Shown in pieces: positions 10,839-19,324 of a stretch of 53,655 nucleotides of DNA. Within the stretch, counting starts at the first letter, position 1. Each line of letters begins with the position of its first letter. The stretch comes from Pseudarthrobacter cellobiosi (GTDB lineage: Bacteria > Actinomycetota > Actinomycetes > Actinomycetales > Micrococcaceae). The notes beneath the pieces were generated by a model, which saw only the letters and a program-made list of their open reading frames with translations, ran no database searches and was not told where the DNA came from. The DNA lies in contig NZ_JAMXBJ010000027.1 of NCBI RefSeq assembly GCF_023913755.1, forward strand, positions 9,820-63,474, written 5' to 3'. The position numbers and the translations under genes are program-made.

Positions 10839-11807
10839 ATGACCACAACACCTAACAGCGCACGCAAGATCGCCGTCGTCGGATCGGGCTACATGGGCGG
10901 CGGTATCGCCCAGGTCCTGGCACTGGGCGGAGCCCGCGTTGCCCTGGCCGATGTCTCCGCCGAGGTGGCGCAGAAGAACTATGACCGTCTGCTGGCCGAA
11001 TCGGACCAGTTCGTGGCCGACGGACTGTTCCCCGAGGGTTCAACCGCCATCCTCAAGCAGAATCTGTGGGCCGCCAACGACATCGAGGAAGCCGTGGCGG
11101 ATGCCGACTTCATCGAAGAAGCCGTGCCCGAAGTCATCGCCATCAAGCACCAGACGCTGGCCCGGATCAGCGCCGCCGCCCGGCCGGACGCCATCATCGG
11201 TTCCAACACGTCAACCATCTCCATCGCGGAGCTGTCCGAGCCGGTCGCCAACTCGGAGCGGTTCCTGGGCGTGCACTTCTCGAACCCGTCCCCGTTCATC
11301 CCTGGCGTGGAAATCATCCCGCATGCCGGTACGTCGGCGGCCACCATCGGCGCCGTCCGGGACCTGGTCCATGCCGCCAACAAGCAGACCGCGGTGGTCA
11401 AGGACGTCACAGGATTCGTCCTGAACCGCCTGCAGTACGCCCTCTTCCACGAGGCCGCGCAGCTCGTGGAGCAGGGAATCGCTACCGCTGAGGACGTGGA
11501 CACCCTGGTCCGCACCACCTTCGGCTTCCGCCTGCCGTTCTTCGGTCCGTTCGCCATCGCAGACATGGCCGGACTGGACGTCTACAACTTCTGCTACAAC
11601 TCCCTGCAGACCGAATTCCCGGAACGCTTCGCCACGCCCAAGATCCTGAGTGACCTAGTGGAAGCAGGCAAACTCGGCACCAAGACCGGCGCGGGCTTCC
11701 TCAACGTCCCGGCCGAACGCACCCCGGAACTCATCGCCTACCGGAACAGGGCCTACGTGGCCATGCAGAAGCTCATCGACGGGCTCGGCCCGGCCCCCAT
11801 CAACTAA
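10839..11807 (+). CDS. 3-hydroxyacyl-CoA-dehydrogenase-like NAD-dependent oxidoreductase
   Basis: 322 residues. The Rossmann domain has VGSGYMGGGIAQVLA near the N-terminus. The catalytic set of the HADH superfamily is recognisable: Ser in GSNTSTISI, His in GVHFSNPSPFIPGVE with its Glu, and Asn in GFVLNRLQ. The C-terminal helical dimerisation domain runs from about 185 to 300. In fatty-acid metabolism the loop after the His is usually HFFNPVP. The variant here (SNPSPFIPGVE) resembles relatives acting on small hydroxy acids, such as L-gulonate 3-dehydrogenase. In this operon it may oxidise a C4/C5 hydroxy acid, for example ahead of decarboxylation. The substrate is an inference. Confidence 0.75.
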   Translation: MTTTPNSARKIAVVGSGYMGGGIAQVLALGGARVALADVSAEVAQKNYDRLLAESDQFVADGLFPEGSTAILKQNLWAANDIEEAVADADFIEEAVPEVIAIKHQTLARISAAARPDAIIGSNTSTISIAELSEPVANSERFLGVHFSNPSPFIPGVEIIPHAGTSAATIGAVRDLVHAANKQTAVVKDVTGFVLNRLQYALFHEAAQLVEQGIATAEDVDTLVRTTFGFRLPFFGPFAIADMAGLDVYNFCYNSLQTEFPERFATPKILSDLVEAGKLGTKTGAGFLNVPAERTPELIAYRNRAYVAMQKLIDGLGPAPIN

Positions 11808-11818
11808 GGAGCATTTCC

Positions 11819-12586
11819 ATGACCACTTTCCCCACTGAACGCACCGCAATCATCACCGGCGCCGTCTCCGAACGCGGTATCGGCCGTGCCACGGCCGGAT
11901 ACCTTGCCGCCCAGGGCTGGAACATCGGCATCATCGACCTGGATGACGCCCAGTCCCAGGCCACCGCCAAGGAAATCGCCGCCCAGTACGGCGTGAAGGC
12001 CCACGGCGTCGGCGCCAACATCGGCGACGAAGCCTCCGTCCGCGCAGCCATCGACTCGATCGAAGCAGAGCTGCCACAGGTCGTCGCACTGGCCAATGTG
12101 GCCGGCGTCAGCTCGCCTGTTCCGTATCTTGAACTGGACGCCGCTGAATGGGACCGCGTCATGAGCATCAACCTCAACGGTGTCCATTACGCCACCCGCC
12201 GCGTCGCCGAATCCATGGCGAAGAACCGGATCGGACGCATCGTGAACATCTCTTCCGTCTCCGCGCAACGCGGCGGCGGCACCTTCTCCAAAACGCCGTA
12301 CTCCGCGGCCAAGGCAGGGGTCATCGGCCTGACCCGCGCCACCGCCCGCGAACTGGGGGAGTATGACATCACGGTCAACGCCATTTCCCCTGGCCCCGTC
12401 GACACGGACATCATGGGCGGCACCCTCAGCCAGGAACGCAAAGACGAACTCACCAAGGACCTCGTGGTCAACCGCGTCGGTTCCACCCGCGACATCGCAG
12501 CAGCCATCGCCTTCCTCATCAGCGAGGACGCCGGATACATCTCCGGCCAGACGCTGAACGTGGATGGCGGACTCTACATGCACTAG
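11819..12586 (+). CDS. Short-chain dehydrogenase/reductase (polyol or sugar dehydrogenase-like)
   Basis: A classical SDR of 255 residues. The cofactor loop TGAVSERGIGRA is near residue 15, the acidic IDLDD after strand 2 favours NAD, and NVAGVS is at about 87. The catalytic Ser is in NISSVSAQRG, the Tyr-x3-Lys in YSAAKAGV, and the C-terminal GQTLNVDGG is typical. D-threitol dehydrogenase (DthD) and related polyol dehydrogenases belong here, so it may form a tetrulose from a tetritol or reduce/oxidise another operon intermediate. It has an 11-base spacing from the previous gene with a GGAGC site. The specific substrate cannot be read from the sequence. Confidence 0.8.
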   Translation: MTTFPTERTAIITGAVSERGIGRATAGYLAAQGWNIGIIDLDDAQSQATAKEIAAQYGVKAHGVGANIGDEASVRAAIDSIEAELPQVVALANVAGVSSPVPYLELDAAEWDRVMSINLNGVHYATRRVAESMAKNRIGRIVNISSVSAQRGGGTFSKTPYSAAKAGVIGLTRATARELGEYDITVNAISPGPVDTDIMGGTLSQERKDELTKDLVVNRVGSTRDIAAAIAFLISEDAGYISGQTLNVDGGLYMH

Positions 12587-12597
12587 GAAGGACCACC

Positions 12598-12690
12598 ATG
12601 GGCTCCTGGACCAAGGAACGCAGAATCTACATGGCCGTGGGCGTGTTCGCCTGCCTGGTCGGCGCAATACTCATCGCCTTCTCGCTCTAA
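12598..12690 (+). CDS. 30-residue single-span membrane peptide
   Basis: Reads MGSWTKERRIYMAVGVFACL then VGAILIAFSL and stop. An amphipathic, positively charged N-terminus (KERR) is followed by one hydrophobic helix of about 19 residues, predicting N-in, C-out topology. A strong GGAAGGA ribosome site (12586-12592) sits five bases before ATG 12598, right after the SDR stop. The MFS transporter gene begins 52 bases later. It has no recognisable family. Small single-span proteins beside transporters often bind and tune them, which is the best guess here. Codon use matches its neighbours. Confidence 0.65.
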   Translation: MGSWTKERRIYMAVGVFACLVGAILIAFSL

Positions 12691-12742
12691 TCGCTCCACC
12701 TTCCACTGATTTGCTCACCTACTTACTCAACGAGGAGTTTGA

Positions 12743-14101
12743 ATGACTGTCACCACTGGAACAAACGCCACCAAGGAGTTACTGGATTCACCGGTCCTCA
12801 AATCGGCGATCTCCAAAGCCTCCTTCCGGCTGATGCCGATGCTCGTCATCCTGTACGTCGTGGCATTCCTGGACCGCACCAACGTGGGCTTCGCCGAGGC
12901 AGCACTGGAAGTGGACAGAGGCATCACCGCCGGCGCATATGCCCTCGGCGCCGGAATCTTCTTCATCGGCTACGCCTTGTTCGAGATCCCTTCCAACCTG
13001 CTGCTGACCAAGTTCGGTGCCAAGGTGTGGCTGGCCCGCATCGCCATCACGTGGGGCATCGTCTCCGCCTGCTTCGCCTTCGTCCAGGGCGAGACGTCCT
13101 TCATCATCCTGCGCTTCCTGCTGGGCGTCACCGAGGCCGGCCTGTTCCCGGGCGTCATCATGTTCCTGGCCGCCTGGTTCCCCAACAAGGTCCGCGTCAA
13201 GATGTTCGCCATCTTCTACCTGGCCCAGCCGTTCTCCCAGATGATGGGCGCCCCGCTGTCGGGGTGGCTCATCAACATCGGCGACCAGGTTCCCGGCGTT
13301 GCCGGCTGGCAAGTCATGTTCTTCGTTGAAGGCATGCTGGCGGTACTCGCCGGTATTGCGGCGTACTTCTTCCTCATCAACTCCCCGCAGGACGCGAAAT
13401 TCCTGGACAAGGACGAGAAAAAGGCGCTTCTGGACGTTATGGCCCTCGAGGACGGGGTCAAGGAAAAGGACGGCCCCCGCGGAGTCCTCGCCGCCATGAA
13501 GAACCGCAAGGTCTGGTACTTCACCGCCATCTACTTCTGCCTCCAGATTGCCGTCTACGGCGTGACGTTCTACCTGCCGCAGCAGGTGGCACAGCTCACC
13601 GGGCAGAAGGTGGGCATCGAAGTCGGCCTGCTGGCGGCCATCCCATGGTTCTTCGGCATCTTCGCGTGCTACTTCATCGGCAAGGCTGCCAACACCATCG
13701 TCCGCCGCCGCATTTGGGGCACGGGCCTGTTTATCTCCACCGGCCTGTGCATCTTCGGCTCCGCCTGGGCGGGCTCCAACCACCTCCCGGCGCTGGGCAT
13801 CATCTTCATCACCCTCGCGGTGTGCAGCTTCCTCTCGATCGGTCCCATCGCATGGTCCTACCCGACGGCGTTCCTCACCGGAACGGCGGCCGCTGCGGGC
13901 ATCGGCTTGATTAACTCGCTGGGTAACCTGGGCGGCTTCGTGGCCCCCATCCTGCGGACCACGGTCAACCAGGTCACCGCATCGGACACCGGCACCATGG
14001 GCGTGTACGCCCTCGGCGGGCTTCCGTTCGTGGCGGCCATCATGATGTACGCCACCAAGAGGTTCCGCAACAAGGCCGACGATCTGCTCGACAACAAGTG
14101 A
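12743..14101 (+). CDS. MFS transporter, anion:cation symporter (ACS) type
   Basis: Probable uptake carrier of the operon: 452 residues, twelve membrane helices with a central cytoplasmic loop (about 215-250). Helix 1-2 has YVVAFLDRTNVGFAEAAL and the helix 4-5 region has RFLLGVTEAGLFPGV, both typical of the ACS family that imports organic anions such as galactonate, tartrate and hydroxyphenylacetates. That family bias suggests an acidic substrate (a sugar acid) rather than a neutral polyol. GAGGAG (12731-12736) lies six bases before ATG 12743. The MFS/ACS assignment is firm; the ligand is not. Confidence 0.88.
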   Translation: MTVTTGTNATKELLDSPVLKSAISKASFRLMPMLVILYVVAFLDRTNVGFAEAALEVDRGITAGAYALGAGIFFIGYALFEIPSNLLLTKFGAKVWLARIAITWGIVSACFAFVQGETSFIILRFLLGVTEAGLFPGVIMFLAAWFPNKVRVKMFAIFYLAQPFSQMMGAPLSGWLINIGDQVPGVAGWQVMFFVEGMLAVLAGIAAYFFLINSPQDAKFLDKDEKKALLDVMALEDGVKEKDGPRGVLAAMKNRKVWYFTAIYFCLQIAVYGVTFYLPQQVAQLTGQKVGIEVGLLAAIPWFFGIFACYFIGKAANTIVRRRIWGTGLFISTGLCIFGSAWAGSNHLPALGIIFITLAVCSFLSIGPIAWSYPTAFLTGTAAAAGIGLINSLGNLGGFVAPILRTTVNQVTASDTGTMGVYALGGLPFVAAIMMYATKRFRNKADDLLDNK

Positions 14102-14110
14102 CCGGACACC

Positions 14111-15070
14111 ATGACTGAATGGAGCAGCGCTGACCAGAGCGGCACCCCGGAGATCCTCTACATCGGCGTCAGCACCAAGATGTACATGGGATACCGGGAC
14201 TGCCTGGACTGGCTCGCCCGCATACGGCATGAAGTGGACTCCCGTCCGGCCCTTGCGGCCGGGCGTGTGGTCCCGTTTGTGATCCCTTCCTTCCCGGTTC
14301 TTCCGGCCGCCGGCAGCGTCATCTCAGGATCACCGCTTCTGCTGGGGGCCCAGAACTGCGGCTGGGCGGACGGCCCGTGGACAGGTGAGGTGTCGCCGTC
14401 GCTTCTGGCCGAGCTTGGGGTAAGCCTCGTGGAGATCGGCCACGCCGAACGGCGGCGGCACTTCGGCGAGGATAACACCATGATCGCCCGGAAAGTCAGG
14501 GCAGCCGACGACGCCGGCATTACCCCGCTGCTGTGCGTGGGCGAGGAAACACGCGATGAAAAAACCGGGACCGGAGCCAGCGGAGCGGCTGCATTTGTCC
14601 ATCAGCAGATCGACGAGGCGGTCGGCGGTGACTGGGCCCTGGCATCCCGGCTCATGATCGCCTACGAACCGGTCTGGGCCATTGGCGCAGCGGAGCCCGC
14701 CGACGCAGGCTGCGTCGCCGCCGTCGTGCGTTCACTGCGGACGCTGCTGGCTGCCCATTCGCACGAGGCCGGCGACGCGTTGGGGGAGCTGCCGGTCATC
14801 TATGGCGGGTCGGCCAGGCCAGGGCTGCTGCCCGCGCTCGACGGCGTCTCCGGGCTTTTCCTGGGCCGTTTCGCCCACGATGCGGAGAACTTCGGCAAAG
14901 TCCTCGATGAGGCACTGTCAATGACGGCTTTGCCGGAAGCTCTCCGGGGAACGTGGCAGGAGGAACCGAACAGCGCCCACGTCAGCCCGCGACGGCGGCG
15001 CGCAACGACAGAATCCGCTGAAGTTGCTGCTGTTCCTCCATCTGGTGCAGCCGGACGTCGCGGCCGCTGA
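14111..15070 (+). CDS. lerI: Triose-phosphate-isomerase homologue, LerI type, with antisense-encoded tail
   Basis: A TIM-barrel isomerase with TPI catalytic residues: Lys in VSTKMYMG (about 23), His in VEIGHAERRRHFG (about 113) and Glu in AYEPVWAIG (about 181). YGGSARPGLLPAL is the phosphate loop. The sequence differs from glycolytic TPI (no NWKMN) and matches the LerI/EryH class converting L-erythrulose 1-phosphate to D-erythrulose 4-phosphate, which fits derI upstream. The barrel ends near residue 280. The last 29 residues, Arg- and Ala-rich, are encoded over the 3' end of the opposing prsW gene and look like read-through rather than a domain. The ribosome site is weak, so coupling to the transporter nine bases upstream is likely. 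Confidence 0.78.
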   Translation: MTEWSSADQSGTPEILYIGVSTKMYMGYRDCLDWLARIRHEVDSRPALAAGRVVPFVIPSFPVLPAAGSVISGSPLLLGAQNCGWADGPWTGEVSPSLLAELGVSLVEIGHAERRRHFGEDNTMIARKVRAADDAGITPLLCVGEETRDEKTGTGASGAAAFVHQQIDEAVGGDWALASRLMIAYEPVWAIGAAEPADAGCVAAVVRSLRTLLAAHSHEAGDALGELPVIYGGSARPGLLPALDGVSGLFLGRFAHDAENFGKVLDEALSMTALPEALRGTWQEEPNSAHVSPRRRRATTESAEVAAVPPSGAAGRRGR

Positions 15071-16244
15071 GGATGCGCTGCCGGATGAAGGCGAGCTGGG
15101 TGGCAGAGTGCAGGAACGCCTTCATCTGCGGGCGGCGGTTATAGCCGGCCGCCCACTGCAGGGCGGTCCGCCGGCCGCGCGGGGTGGCCAGCAGTTCCAC
15201 CTCGGCGGGGCTGAACCAGCCAGCCGCGGAATATTCCATCAGCCGTTGGCGCGTGAGCCGGTTTTCAGCGACGCGGAGGAGGATGATGCCCACAATAGCC
15301 AGCACAAAGATGGGCACCTGGATCAGGATGTACTCGGCCAGGAACCCCGCGCCCATGCTGTTCCACCGGTTATGCAGCAGCATCGCCGGGATCAGTCCGA
15401 TGACAAAGGCCAGCACCGAGGCCCCGGGGTGCCAGCGGCGGGCAGCGAAACCCATGATGAGGCCGGTGGTTCCCGTGAAAATGGCATGGGCGAAGGGTGA
15501 CATCGCGCCGCGGAGGAGGAAGATCTGGGCCAGGTCCGTTCCCGGGTTGGCGGATTCGGCGATGGCCCGTCCAAAGTAGAGGATGTTTTCGGTGAACGCG
15601 AAGCCGCCGGCGATGGTGAAGGCGAAGACTATGCCGTCCACCGGACCGTCGAAGTGTTTGCGCGCCAGCAGCAGGATCAGCAGCAGGCCCAGGGACTTCG
15701 CGAACTCCTCCACCACGGGCGCCTGGACGGTGGCCATAAACGTCTGGAAGTCCGCCACATCGCTGAACTGGAAGGTCAGGGCAAAGAGCGGCTGGATGAG
15801 CAGTGTGACGGCGATGGACACGGCCGCGCCCCAGGTGAATGCGAAGAGCAGGAGCCGCTTTGGTTCCGGTTCCCACCGGTCGATCAGGTAGACGGCAAGG
15901 AGCACCGCGGACAGCGGGATCAGCGACACCACAAAGCCCACCAGGAAGCCGCCCACGCCGGTGTTGGCCAGCAGGAAGGGCACCACCAGGAACAGGCTCA
16001 GGAACACAAGGGCGGCGCCGCCCACCGTGAGGGCCAGGAGGCCTGCGGGCCGCCTGCCTGCCAGGGTTGCCGGCGGAGGCCCCAGCGGCGGCAGCTGAGC
16101 TGCGTTGATTCCGGGCGCGGGACGGTAGTACTCCGGCTCAACCCGGCCCATCCAGCTGGGGTTGGCCTGCGTGGGGAAGGAATCCGGTGGCCCGGCCGGC
16201 CCGCTGGCCGGGCCGGAACCCGGCTGATGAGGGTGCATGGACAT
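14982..16244 (-). CDS. PrsW-family intramembrane metalloprotease
   Basis: 420 residues with a Pro-rich cytoplasmic N-terminus (1-60), about eight to nine membrane helices (about 66-330) and a basic C-terminal tail. PrsW motifs are in order: EE in PVVEEFAKS, FTEN in GFAFTENILY, His in SPFAHAIFTGTTG and LHNRWN. These supply the Glu/His metal site of the family, whose B. subtilis member cleaves anti-sigma factor RsiW at site 1. No anti-sigma gene is nearby, so the substrate is unknown. It is transcribed against lerI, overlapping its 3' end by 89 bases, and diverges from pyrR. An alternative start two codons later (Met3) is possible. Confidence 0.82.
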   Translation of the reverse strand: MSMHPHQPGSGPASGPAGPPDSFPTQANPSWMGRVEPEYYRPAPGINAAQLPPLGPPPATLAGRRPAGLLALTVGGAALVFLSLFLVVPFLLANTGVGGFLVGFVVSLIPLSAVLLAVYLIDRWEPEPKRLLLFAFTWGAAVSIAVTLLIQPLFALTFQFSDVADFQTFMATVQAPVVEEFAKSLGLLLILLLARKHFDGPVDGIVFAFTIAGGFAFTENILYFGRAIAESANPGTDLAQIFLLRGAMSPFAHAIFTGTTGLIMGFAARRWHPGASVLAFVIGLIPAMLLHNRWNSMGAGFLAEYILIQVPIFVLAIVGIILLRVAENRLTRQRLMEYSAAGWFSPAEVELLATPRGRRTALQWAAGYNRRPQMKAFLHSATQLAFIRQRILSGRDVRLHQMEEQQQLQRILSLRAAVAG

Positions 16245-16307
16245 ACTGGAAGCCTATGATGCCCCGCCCGATGTGGTAATTTTGAAACGCAAATGATCCT
16301 TTTTTAA

Positions 16308-16336
16308 TTCCGTCCCGTGAGGCGGGGAAAGGGGAG
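16308..16336 (+). promoter_or_regulatory. Candidate PyrR-binding RNA loop over the pyrR ribosome site
   Basis: TCCCGTGAGGC (16313-16323) matches the PyrR binding-loop core UCCNGNGAGGY at every position. Flanking TTCC (16308-16311) can pair with GGAA (16326-16329), and CCTTT (16299-16303) with AAAGG (16328-16332). These pairings would bring the ribosome site AAAGGGGAG (16328-16336) into the structure. No terminator was seen between the loop and pyrR, so translational repression by PyrR-UMP, as reported for mycobacteria, fits better than attenuation. A possible -10 is TAATTT (16277-16282). Confidence 0.65.
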
Positions 16337-16344
16337 ACGAGAGT

Positions 16345-16932
16345 TTGACTTCTGTTACAAACGCACCGGTTCCAGCCAGGGTTGTCCTCAACCAGGCGGA
16401 CATTGACCGTGCACTCACTCGAATCGCCCACGAGATCCTTGAGGCCAACAAAGGGGCCGAGGACCTGGTCCTGCTGGGCATCCCGCGCCGCGGTTACCCG
16501 CTGGCCGTCCGCCTCGCACACAAGATTGCAGCCGCGGACCCCAACGTGGACGCCACCGCCATTGTCGGGCAGCTGGACGTCACCATGTTCCGCGATGACC
16601 TTTCCCACCAGCCCACCAGGCCGCCGTACCCCACCCAGCTCCCGCGCACGGGAATCGATAACAAGGTTGTGGTGCTCATCGATGATGTCCTGTATTCCGG
16701 CCGCACCATCCGTGCCGCCCTTGACGCCATCATCGACCTCGGCCGTCCGCGGATCGTCCGGCTCGCTGTGCTGATCGACCGCGGCCACCGTGAGCTGCCC
16801 ATCCGGGCCGACCACGTGGGCAAGAACCTGCCCACCTCGTCCGCCGAGAAGGTCCGGGTCCGCCTTGAGGAAACCGACACCGCCGCCGACGGTTCCGTAG
16901 TCAACGAAGTAGTTATCGAGGGCGGCGCGTGA
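16345..16932 (+). CDS. pyrR: Bifunctional pyr operon regulator / uracil phosphoribosyltransferase PyrR
   Basis: An RNA-binding regulator that senses UMP/UTP against PRPP and carries weak UPRTase activity. The PRPP loop [25 protein letters not shown] sequence (about residues 112-130) and the [12 protein letters not shown] segment near 45 are diagnostic. [13 protein letters not shown] is also a PyrR signature. At 195 residues it has standard length. It starts at TTG 16345, eight bases after GGGGAG, and the candidate binding loop overlaps that site. The stop overlaps the pyrB GTG (GTGA). It is the first gene of a seven-gene pyrimidine operon. Confidence 0.93.
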   Translation: MTSVTNAPVPARVVLNQADIDRALTRIAHEILEANKGAEDLVLLGIPRRGYPLAVRLAHKIAAADPNVDATAIVGQLDVTMFRDDLSHQPTRPPYPTQLPRTGIDNKVVVLIDDVLYSGRTIRAALDAIIDLGRPRIVRLAVLIDRGHRELPIRADHVGKNLPTSSAEKVRVRLEETDTAADGSVVNEVVIEGGA

Positions 16933-17972
16933 GACACCTCCTCTCCACCGAAGACCTCAGCCTGGCCAACGCCATCCGCATCCTCGACACCGCCGAGGAA
17001 ATGGCTGCCGTAGGGGACCGCGAAGTCAAAAAGCTCCCGGCCCTCCGCGGCCGCACCGTGGTGAACCTCTTCTTCGAAGACTCAACCCGCACGCGGATCT
17101 CCTTCGAAGCGGCCGCCAAGAGGCTGTCCGCCGACGTCATCAACTTCGCCGCGAAGGGCTCCTCCGTCTCCAAGGGCGAATCCCTCAAGGACACAGCCCA
17201 GACGCTGGCAGCCATGGGCGCGGACGCCGTTGTGATCCGGCACTGGGCCTCGGGTGCGCCGCACCGGCTCGCCGCCACGGACTGGATCGACGCCGCCGTC
17301 ATCAACGCCGGCGACGGCACCCACGAACACCCCACGCAGGCCCTCCTGGACGCCTTCACCATGCGCCGGCACTGGTCAAAGCTGGCGGGATCCGCCTCGA
17401 CCGGGTCGGACCTCAAAGGCATGCGCGTAGCCATCGCCGGGGACGTCCTGCACTCCCGCGTGGCCCGCTCCAACGTCTGGCTGCTCCGCACGCTCGGCGC
17501 CGAAGTCACACTCGTGGCGCCACCCACCCTGCTGCCCATCGGCGTCGAACACTGGCCGTGCAAGGTCAGCTACGACATGGACGACACCCTGGCGCAGGGT
17601 GTGGACGCCGTGATGATGCTGCGCGTGCAGGGCGAGCGGATGAACGCCTCGTTCTTCCCCTCCACCCGCGAATACTCGCGCCGCTGGGGCTTCGATGACA
17701 ACCGGCTCCGGGCCCTGGACAGCCTGGGACTGAAGGACACCATCATCATGCATCCCGGACCCATGAACCGAGGCCTGGAGATTTCTTCCGCCGCCGCCGA
17801 CTCACCCCGTTCCACCGTGCTTGCGCAGGTGCGCAACGGCGTCTCGGTCCGGATGGCCACCCTCTATCTGCTGCTCTCCGGGGATACCCGCGAACCAGCC
17901 GCCACAGCGGGCGCAGCCCGCACCAATGAAGCGCGTTCAAACGCCGCCCATTCCACCAAGGAGAGCAACTGA
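16929..17972 (+). CDS. pyrB: Aspartate carbamoyltransferase catalytic subunit
   Basis: Joins carbamoyl phosphate to aspartate, the committed step of UMP synthesis. The carbamoyl-phosphate loop [11 protein letters not shown] is near residue 50. The 80s loop with Ser/Lys is in [22 protein letters not shown] is near 135, and the 240s loop is [19 protein letters not shown] follows near residue 277. The 347 residues include a roughly 25-residue low-complexity C-terminal tail rich in Ala/Asn/Ser. No pyrI regulatory subunit is present, as usual in actinobacteria. GTG 16929 overlaps the pyrR stop, and the TGA overlaps the pyrC ATG. Confidence 0.96.
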   Translation: MRHLLSTEDLSLANAIRILDTAEEMAAVGDREVKKLPALRGRTVVNLFFEDSTRTRISFEAAAKRLSADVINFAAKGSSVSKGESLKDTAQTLAAMGADAVVIRHWASGAPHRLAATDWIDAAVINAGDGTHEHPTQALLDAFTMRRHWSKLAGSASTGSDLKGMRVAIAGDVLHSRVARSNVWLLRTLGAEVTLVAPPTLLPIGVEHWPCKVSYDMDDTLAQGVDAVMMLRVQGERMNASFFPSTREYSRRWGFDDNRLRALDSLGLKDTIIMHPGPMNRGLEISSAAADSPRSTVLAQVRNGVSVRMATLYLLLSGDTREPAATAGAARTNEARSNAAHSTKESN

Positions 17973-19324
17973 TGGCAGAGAACAACGGAACCTATCTGAT
18001 CCGCGGTGCGTCGATCCTGGGCGCCGGGGCCGAGGACCTGCTGATCAGTGGCGGCGTCATCGCCGCCCGGGGCGCAGCCGCTGCCACCCACCAAGACGCC
18101 CATGGCGCCACCATCATCGAAGCCGCCGGCCTGGTGGCCCTGCCCGGCATGGTGGACGTGCACACGCACCTGCGCGAACCCGGCCGCGAAGACGCTGAAA
18201 CCGTCGAAACCGGCACCCGCGCCGCCGCCTTGGGCGGGTTCACCGCGGTCCACGCCATGGCCAACAGCAACCCGGTGGCGGACACCGCCGGTGTGGTGGA
18301 ACAGGTCCACAGCCTCGGCCGCGCGGCCGGCTGGGTGGACGTCCGTCCTGTCGGCGCCGTGACCGTCGGCCTGGCCGGCGAGCAGCTCGCCGAACTCGGC
18401 GCCATGGCAGATTCCCGCGCCCAGGTCCGCATGTTCTCCGACGACGGCATCTGCGTCCACGATCCCGTGCTGATGCGCCGCGCCCTGGAGTACGTCAAAG
18501 CCTTCGACGGCGTGGTGGCCCAGCACGCGCAGGAACCCCGCCTTACCGCCGGGGCCCAGATGAACGAGGGCGCCGTCTCCGCCGTCCTGGGACTCACCGG
18601 CTGGCCGGCGGTGGCCGAGGAGAGCATCATCGCCCGTGACGTCCTGCTGACGCAGCACGTGAACTCCCGCCTGCACGTCTGCCACGTCTCCACCGCCGGC
18701 TCCGTGGAAATCATCCGCTGGGCCAAGGCACGCGGCATCAACGTCACCGCCGAAGTCACCCCGCACCACCTTCTGCTCACCGACGACCTGGTCCGCAGCT
18801 ACAACCCCGTCTACAAGGTCAACCCGCCGCTGCGGACAGATGCAGATGTACAGGCACTGCGCGCCGGCCTGGCTGACGGCACCATCGACGTGGTGGGCAC
18901 CGACCACGCCCCGCACCCGAGCGAGCACAAGGAATGCGAGTGGGCACAGGCCGCCATGGGCATGACCGGGCTGGAAACCGCTCTGTCCGTGGTCCAGCAC
19001 ACCATGATCGAAACCGGCCTCATGACCTGGGCCGATTTCGCCCGCGTGACCTCCACCGCGGCGGCGCAGATCGGCCGAGTGGCGGACCAGGGCCGTCCCC
19101 TGGACGCCGGCGAACCCGCCAACATGATCCTGGTGGACCCGGCGGCACGCTGGACCGTTGACCCTGCCACGATGGCAACCATGGGCCGCAACTCCCCGTT
19201 CGCCGGCCTGGAGCTGCCGGGCAAGGTGGTGTCCACCTTCTACAAGGGCCACCCCACCGTCCTGGACGGAAAGCTCAACACGCCGTACCGCGAACCGGCG
19301 GCGTCTGCGGCAGGCGCCTCCTGA
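17972..19324 (+). CDS. pyrC: Dihydroorotase
   Basis: Cyclises carbamoyl-aspartate to dihydroorotate. An amidohydrolase TIM barrel with Zn ligands HTH in VDVHTHLREPGRED (about 60), His in AQHAQEP, His in HVCHVSTA and the catalytic Asp in VGTDHAPHPSEHK (about 310). Length is 450 residues. ATG 17972 shares a base with the pyrB stop and follows AAGGAGAG. The stop shares a base with the ATG of the next membrane-protein gene. Confidence 0.96.
   Translation: MAENNGTYLIRGASILGAGAEDLLISGGVIAARGAAAATHQDAHGATIIEAAGLVALPGMVDVHTHLREPGREDAETVETGTRAAALGGFTAVHAMANSNPVADTAGVVEQVHSLGRAAGWVDVRPVGAVTVGLAGEQLAELGAMADSRAQVRMFSDDGICVHDPVLMRRALEYVKAFDGVVAQHAQEPRLTAGAQMNEGAVSAVLGLTGWPAVAEESIIARDVLLTQHVNSRLHVCHVSTAGSVEIIRWAKARGINVTAEVTPHHLLLTDDLVRSYNPVYKVNPPLRTDADVQALRAGLADGTIDVVGTDHAPHPSEHKECEWAQAAMGMTGLETALSVVQHTMIETGLMTWADFARVTSTAAAQIGRVADQGRPLDAGEPANMILVDPAARWTVDPATMATMGRNSPFAGLELPGKVVSTFYKGHPTVLDGKLNTPYREPAASAAGAS

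Noticed and set aside
12788..14230. 480-codon open frame on the minus strand
   Set aside because: It lies wholly opposite the MFS transporter, is rich in His/Asp/Gln/Gly as expected from the complement of high-GC coding DNA, and has no ribosome site or family match.
17864..19252. 462-codon minus-strand frame opposite pyrC
   Set aside because: Antisense shadow of a high-GC gene; composition is artefactual (Gly/Val/His/Asp) and pyrC on the plus strand is certain.
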